Of a stretch of 64,000 nucleotides of DNA, positions 58,950-64,000 are shown one piece after another (the first letter of the stretch is position 1; the number at the start of each line of letters is the position of its first letter). The stretch comes from Aquilaria yunnanensis (taxonomy: Eukaryota > Streptophyta > Magnoliopsida > Malvales > Thymelaeaceae), in NCBI GenBank assembly GCA_039654915.1, contig CM077596.1, forward strand, positions 76,943,751 through 77,007,750. Direction: 5' to 3'. The notes beneath the pieces were generated by a model. It had not been told where the DNA came from and ran no database searches. It saw only the letters and a list, made by a program, of their open reading frames with translations. The position numbers and the translations under genes were made by a program.

Positions 58950-59715
58950 GACACTATAGCACAAACGCAGGATACAAACTAAGAAAACAGTCGTTTTCAG
59001 TTGTTAGTTGCGACTGACTAGCAATTAAATGTGTTAGTTGCAAAAACCTTAGTCACCAGGGGACTAGTGACTGATTAGTGATTGAATGATTTAATCGCAC
59101 AATTTTTAAACCACAGCAAAATAGTGACTGAAATGTTAATTGTAACGAGTGATTGAAATTGCTGGTACCAATTTAATTTTTTTTTTAAAAAAAATTAATT
59201 GCTGAGATGTTTATGTGGGTATGGGTGTGTGTAAATGAAATGTAATAAATGCAGTAACGAATTGTAATAATAAAAAAGTTCAATTGAAATAAATATAGAA
59301 TCTAAACATAATATTATTAATTAGAAAATGTGGAGGAAGAAGAAGAAAATGAATAAGGAGAGCCTAGAGTTGAAGTAAGGAGAAATGAAGGAGGCAAAAG
59401 AATAAGAATTGAGGAATGAGCGGCTGAAGCTGAGGAAGAAGAATGAGAAATAAGGAAGGAGGAAGAAGGATAAATGAGGAAGGATAGATCAGAGTTGAGG
59501 AAGAAGAGAAGAGGAAGGAGAAATGAAGGAGGATGATGAAGGAGAAATGAGGAAGAGGAGGCTAGAGCTGAAATTTTTAATTTGTTTTAGTGACTAATTA
59601 ATGACTGAAAATTTAAAATTAGCAACTAGTTAATAACTAAAAACTAGTGATTGAAATTTTAAGTCGCTAATCAGTCATAATAATTACATTGCCTACATGC
59701 TAGCAACTGAATTGA
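58950..59715. mobile_element. Possible CACTA-like non-autonomous element with purine-rich core
   Basis: A cactatagca-type start lies near 58954. Both flanking parts are crowded with short subterminal motifs (tagtgactga, agtgactgaa, tagttgcgac, tgactaattaatgactgaaa) in both orientations, as in CACTA elements. The middle (59330-59575) is a GA-rich run of ggaagaag/gaaatgaagga repeats. A clean matching right end was not found. Confidence 0.35.
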
Positions 59716-60031
59716 GCAAAACTGATTGCAACAATTTCATGTAAAAGTGAGGGCTCTTCGTTCCTACCCATCAACAGTAGTACTATGTATTTACCATCTT
59801 TATGGTCATGGAGAACAGCAAAAAAGAGAGAAAGCTACAAATACACATGCACACACACACGTGTGCTCGATCGCGTCAATTCCCTTAATTTCCACAAAAA
59901 AAGAAATGGAATTGGAGCACTTGTGTTTTATCATGATCGTTATCGATCACCAACCGGAAAAACCAGCAAAACTCTGTCGTCTAAAATAATACTAAGAGAT
60001 CGGCGAACAAGTTAAAGCGAAATTAGATGTA

Positions 60032-60316
60032 TCACACCCTAAAGCAGCGGAGATGCTGGTTGTGGTGATTGTCCCTGGCGATCAATTGCTGAACATACCT
60101 GAACTCGTCGACGCGGCAAGGGATGGAGATGGCTCCCTTCTGTTCGAACCCATATTCCTCCTCCGCCTCCTTCAGCAGCCGCTCGAACAGCGGGTGATTG
60201 AAGTACATCACCGGCACCACGAATCTCTGCTGCTCCTCCCCACGCCCAACCTTGATCGCCAAGCAACCCTTGGGCACGTCCCTCGGATGATCCCCCACCA
60301 TCTTTTGCCTACCCAT
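60032..60316 (-). CDS. SAUR family protein (small auxin-up RNA), SAUR32-like
   Basis: A single-exon gene for 94 residues, the usual SAUR size and structure. After a short N-terminus it reads DVPKGCLAIKVG (13-24), then RFVVPVMYFNHPLFERLLKE (31-50) and EEYGFEQKGAISIPC (52-66). This is the conserved SAUR core, followed by a short variable tail. SAURs are induced by auxin and promote cell expansion by inhibiting PP2C.D phosphatases, which keeps plasma-membrane proton pumps active. The start MGRQKMVGDH matches the common layout. An alternative Met at residue 6 is possible. No auxin-response element was fixed upstream. Confidence 0.95.
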   Translation of the reverse strand: MGRQKMVGDHPRDVPKGCLAIKVGRGEEQQRFVVPVMYFNHPLFERLLKEAEEEYGFEQKGAISIPCRVDEFRYVQQLIARDNHHNQHLRCFRV

Positions 60317-61242
60317 TACTAACTCTTGATCAATTTTCCGGCTTACCGGTTCCTACAAATTAATCACTAGGAATTCAGGAAGAAAAGCTCTTGATATTGT
60401 TTGGTGGGGCTATAGGAAAGTGAAAGGCCAGGACTCGAAGCTGAGAGAGGAGATGAGTGGTTGGAGAGACATTATTGGCCGGTCGAGAAATGAAATCATC
60501 GGTTACGAAATTTATCAAAGAGAATCAGACAAGAAATGGAAGAGGGAGAGGAAGTGAGATTTTATACATAGATGGAGAGGCTAGGCTAGGGTTTGTTGAT
60601 GGCTTCGGAATCGGTGGTTTGCTTCATTGTTTGGAGGTGTTACGATAAATTGAGAATTTAAGGTCGTTGATGATTTACGTGATTCGGTATTTCAACCAGC
60701 TTACATCAATTACCCTCTATTCGGTGCCCACTTTCACACGATGCACACACCTTCTCTGATTAATCGGTGTGGTTATACCTGAGTGCACGTATCTTTGTCT
60801 TCTTATATGAGCTTATTTATAGATTTCATTGTTGACCGAAAACATTTTTCTGATTAACCTCCAATGATTAGTATATCAACTTTTTTACTTTAAACTTTCT
60901 TTTTCATATGAATACAAGACCCCAAGTTCAGCTTCCCACATATAACTTTTGGTCATCTCATGCAAAAGTTACCATTTTCAACATTTTACATGCAAATTTT
61001 TAGTCAATTCATGCCAAAAAATTTCTATTTTCAATAACTTTTCATATGTAACTACCTTTATATGGACGCAATAAAGTCAATTTTTCACCAGGAGGAAATG
61101 GGAAGAAATTAAATTTAAGGGGTATTATTGACTTTGACAATACATTGGGATTGGGACACATGAGGATGTGGAATTTAATATATACATGTACAAGCTGCAA
61201 ATCGATAATACTAATACTAGTTAACAAACTGAAAAAAAAATT
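60317..61242. other. SAUR upstream region and intergenic DNA, no gene seen
   Basis: 5' flank of the SAUR gene (minus strand), then AT-rich DNA. No further gene is supported; open frames are short and unrelated to known families. Confidence 0.5.
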
Positions 61243-62086
61243 CAGGTCAAAATACGCATTTAGTCTCTCAACTTTGCTCACACAAGTGACTTTGGTCTTT
61301 AATTTTAACTGATTGTAGTTTAATCTCTCACCTTTGAAAAATTAAGCGAGTTAGTTCCTTGTTGTACGAAGTGACAGATAGCATTAGTTTCCACACTAAT
61401 TGTTGGCCTCTCAACTGTTGATCTGCCATTGTTAGCAGCTCCAAATTGCTGGCCTCACTCCATCTTAGGCCGAACAGTTGTTCTTGAGCATCGCCCACCA
61501 CCGACCATGCTAGAATGAGGAGGAGAGAAGTTTATGACTCTCCCCCATTGTGTTAATCTCAAATCCACCATTGTCACTGCCGCTACACGCAAATGAAGTA
61601 ACAAAGCCATCTTGTCGTTCATCCAAAAGCCTCACTACTGCACTGAAGTCATTGCCGCAAGATCTGCTTTTGGAGATCCATTTGTTACCCTCATCCCCCG
61701 CTATTTTTCCTTAAGCCTCGTTGCTACACTAAGGCAGTGGAAGTCAAGCTGCCACACCTTCATCAACTTGCCCAGTTTAGATGTAGCACCGTCTTGCCTT
61801 GCCATTGTCGCCCACTCATCACCACTTGCCAATTGCTCACAAATTGAAGACTAGAGCAATTTCATGATTTGGGTTAAAAGCCTCATTGATTAGCACCTCA
61901 CCAATTTCATCTAATTGTGCACATTTTTCATCAACCAAAGGACTAAGTCATATAATTTATCAAAGTTTGAGGATTAAGTTGAATAGTTTATCAAATTTAG
62001 AGCATTAAGTTACACTGAGTCAAAGTTAAAAGAATAATTCACATGAGTTTACAAAATTAAGGGACTAAATGAACATAGGTTTTTTC
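61243..62086. mobile_element. TIR element with ~100-bp imperfect inverted ends
   Basis: The left part (catttagtctctcaactttg, gtctttaattttaactgatt, tagtttaatctctcaccttt) is repeated in reverse at the right (gggactaaatg, caaagttaaaagaataattc, caaatttagagcattaagtt). The interior (61390-61860) holds GC-richer sequence with an 80-codon frame at 61612-61854 that I do not recognise. It is probably a non-autonomous DNA transposon; no clear target duplication. Confidence 0.6.
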
Positions 62087-62556
62087 ATGTATTTGTCAAA
62101 GAGATTAACAACCCGTACATAACTGGTCAAACCAAATAGCAGAGTACAAGGGCAGGTCCTTTTCAATAGAACTAATTACCAAATTAGTGGAGTGTACTTT
62201 TTGGCATGATAAATTGATAATGACATAATTATATTACTTTGACCAAAAGCTAATTGTTAGAGCTAGTGATCCAAACAAAATCATCCTCCAGTTTTGAAAT
62301 TGAAGATATAGGGATGATCGACAGTCGATCGGTGGGCTGCCGACCTTTCAACATGCATTATTGCGTTGATTCAGACAGACTAGCTAGAAAATTGGAAAAC
62401 TGAACCGACCCACATTAGTATGTAATTGATCTAATTTTCCAATTGAATCATATAAGTATAGACTGGTTAATTTGCAGATCGGACTTCTAAATTAAGAGGG
62501 AACAACAAGAATCGAATGCATATTTCATATTATTTTAGTCAAATTAATTCTTAGAA
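62087..62556. other. AT-rich intergenic stretch, no gene seen
   Basis: No coding, RNA or repeat feature is supported in this interval. Confidence 0.5.
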
Positions 62557-63501
62557 AAATGACAAAAATCCTTTTCAGGTTTGGCAAAACAGGCCATTAT
62601 GTCATTGCTATTTTAAAAAACTACACTTAACTTTGGCCGTTGCCATAAAAAAGAAAAAAGACCTGACTTAGCCCTTCCAACATTCATCCATAGAAACTTT
62701 ACCCTCCAACTTTTATATCTAAAGAACACAATCAAAAACCGAAAAGGGCATACACGAAATCAAAATGAAAATTTTTCGGTATCTTTCTCAGCTTATTCTC
62801 CTTCCACTGATTCACATGGATTGATGACGGTGCTTGCAGACTTCTCCAACCACCGCCCAAACTCTTCCCTCAATCGAGCCAAAGAATCGGAGGAGCGCGA
62901 TTTTGAACAGCTAGCCAAAGAATCGGAGGAGCGTGATTTTGAACGGCTAGCAGGCGGTGAGCATGAACTGGACCCCCTCTCTCTCTGCCCTTACCATCGC
63001 CGCCTTCGATCATTCATCGGCTACCCACAGACTCGCTCTCCGCCCGATTGTTTGATTTCCCATCCTGTTTTGCTTTCTTGATTCCCAGTTCTCGATAGAT
63101 TCCCTCCAATCGCGTCATCCTCTTTCGTAACATGGTGGGTGGAAATCGAGAGCCAGACATTCCGGCGCCGGTGGTGCGCGGCAGTTGGACAACATCGCTA
63201 TGGCGGAGCCAGTTACCGGCAGATATCCCTTGGTATGGCGGAGGAGGAAAGTGATTAGGGTAGGGTTTATCAAATGGGCGATGGTTTAGAGAGAAAACGG
63301 AGGAGTTTAGGTATGGGGCAATGTTATCGAGCCAAAAAGGTTAGGAGAGTACAATAGAGTTTTGCCTTTTTACTTTTTTTTTTTTTTGTCTTGACGATGA
63401 ATGATGAAGTTGACTTAACAAAGGGGTAAGTTTAGGTTTATGAAACAAAGAGGACACAATCGTAGGTTTCCCCAAACCTCAGGAGGATTTTTGTAATTTT
63501 C
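62557..63501. mobile_element. TIR element carrying gene-like GC-rich sequence
   Basis: The left end aatgacaaaaatccttttca then ggtttggcaaaac is inverted at the right end (reverse reading aattacaaaaatcctcctga then ggtttggggaaac), about 35-45 bp. Between them, 62800-63290 is clearly GC-richer, has an 86-codon frame (62821-63081) and CpG-rich patches, and contains a duplicated 36-bp unit. This is the look of a DNA transposon that has picked up host gene pieces (Pack-type). The source gene was not recognised. Confidence 0.5.
62880..62951 (+). repeat. 36-bp exact-frame tandem duplication
   Basis: Two adjacent copies of caaagaatcggaggagcg(c/t)g then attttgaac(a/g)gctagc. They differ at two bases and encode AKESEERDFE(Q/R)L twice in the open frame. 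Confidence 0.9.
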
Positions 63502-64000
63502 GTTTAATGAATATCATAATCTAATTGGAGATTTGTGTGCCATCATATGTAATTAATTACAAAGGAGATACAAATACAAAGAAATTATAACATGCTCTAT
63601 CAAAATCTGAAAACGTGTTTGTGTGTCATTTTACAAGTGATAAAAATTACCACTTAGTCAATAAGTTCTTGTTCTACATCCACGAGGAGCCCAACAGATT
63701 ATATTATGAGCAACTGACCCACAACAGTTGATAATATTGTATGCAATTTTGCGGTCTCAAGATCCAACAGTTAGTCCGTCAACTATACATATTGAATGCC
63801 ATTGGAAATATCAATACATATATATATGAAAGCGTAAGCCGTTCAGTAGGTGGCGACGCCTGTTCTGTTTCTTGTTGTCGAATATCCAGTTCAATCCTTT
63901 GCTTGTTGTGGTTGAGAAAGAGTTGCACTTTGGCCAAGCTTTGTTAAATGACAAGTGGATAGGGGGTTTTTGTGCAGAATGATGGTATTGGTTCTCTATT
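63502..64000. other. AT-rich end of window, no gene seen
   Basis: No gene is supported. The frame at 63741-63947 is not related to a family I know. The window ends inside this stretch. Confidence 0.45.

Overview
The window looks like nuclear DNA of a flowering plant, probably a eudicot. Genes have GT-AG introns, intergenic DNA is AT-rich, nested LTR retrotransposons occupy about half of it, and the protein families are plant-specific. I cannot name the species. I see no rRNA, convincing tRNA or bacterial-type features.

Host genes are four: (1) an intronless subgroup IIIe bHLH transcription factor, bHLH14/MYC2-like (18838-20307, minus); (2) a five-exon CRIB-RhoGAP, a ROP GTPase-activating protein (24910-27514, minus); (3) an eleven-exon CDPK-related kinase (52109-57811, plus); (4) a single-exon SAUR (60032-60316, minus). 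Each has a recognisable reading frame from start to stop. Their usual settings (jasmonate response, ROP polarity signalling, calcium-related kinase signalling, auxin response) do not suggest a functional cluster.

The left arm (1-16.4 kb) is transposon debris. It holds an old Athila-like Ty3/gypsy element with ~1.6-kb LTRs and no RT/integrase (2191-9974). Next is a decayed L1-type LINE on the minus strand, split by a 2.5-kb solo LTR with a perfect 5-bp target duplication (11967-14498), then a Helitron-like remnant. Smaller elements elsewhere include two copies of one MITE-like family (29783-30245 and 50901-51349), a CACTA-like element and two TIR elements near the right end.

The most interesting region is 33067-48634, a 15.6-kb young Tat/Ogre-type LTR retrotransposon inserted into a dead hAT transposon. 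Its LTRs are nearly identical (about a dozen substitutions over ~2.43 kb), its target duplication (gtcat) is perfect, and its PBS and polypurine tract are intact. It has no reverse transcriptase or integrase, and its gag appears internally deleted. In place of pol it carries three tandem cassettes for a ~182-aa cysteine-rich basic protein. The basic block plus C-x2-C-x4-C-x3-C motif recalls the nucleic-acid-binding proteins of carlaviruses. Two copies are open and one is broken. They are followed by an intronless LOG-like cytokinin-activating-enzyme gene with one in-frame stop. Three of the four ORFs are preceded by a related TATA-containing module. A ~33-copy satellite array of mostly 46-51-bp units then runs towards the 3' LTR. 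The two open ORFs differ at about a third of residues without any indel, although the insertion itself is young. I read this as a non-autonomous retroelement that has kept viral-like and hormone-related cargo; that reading is inference.
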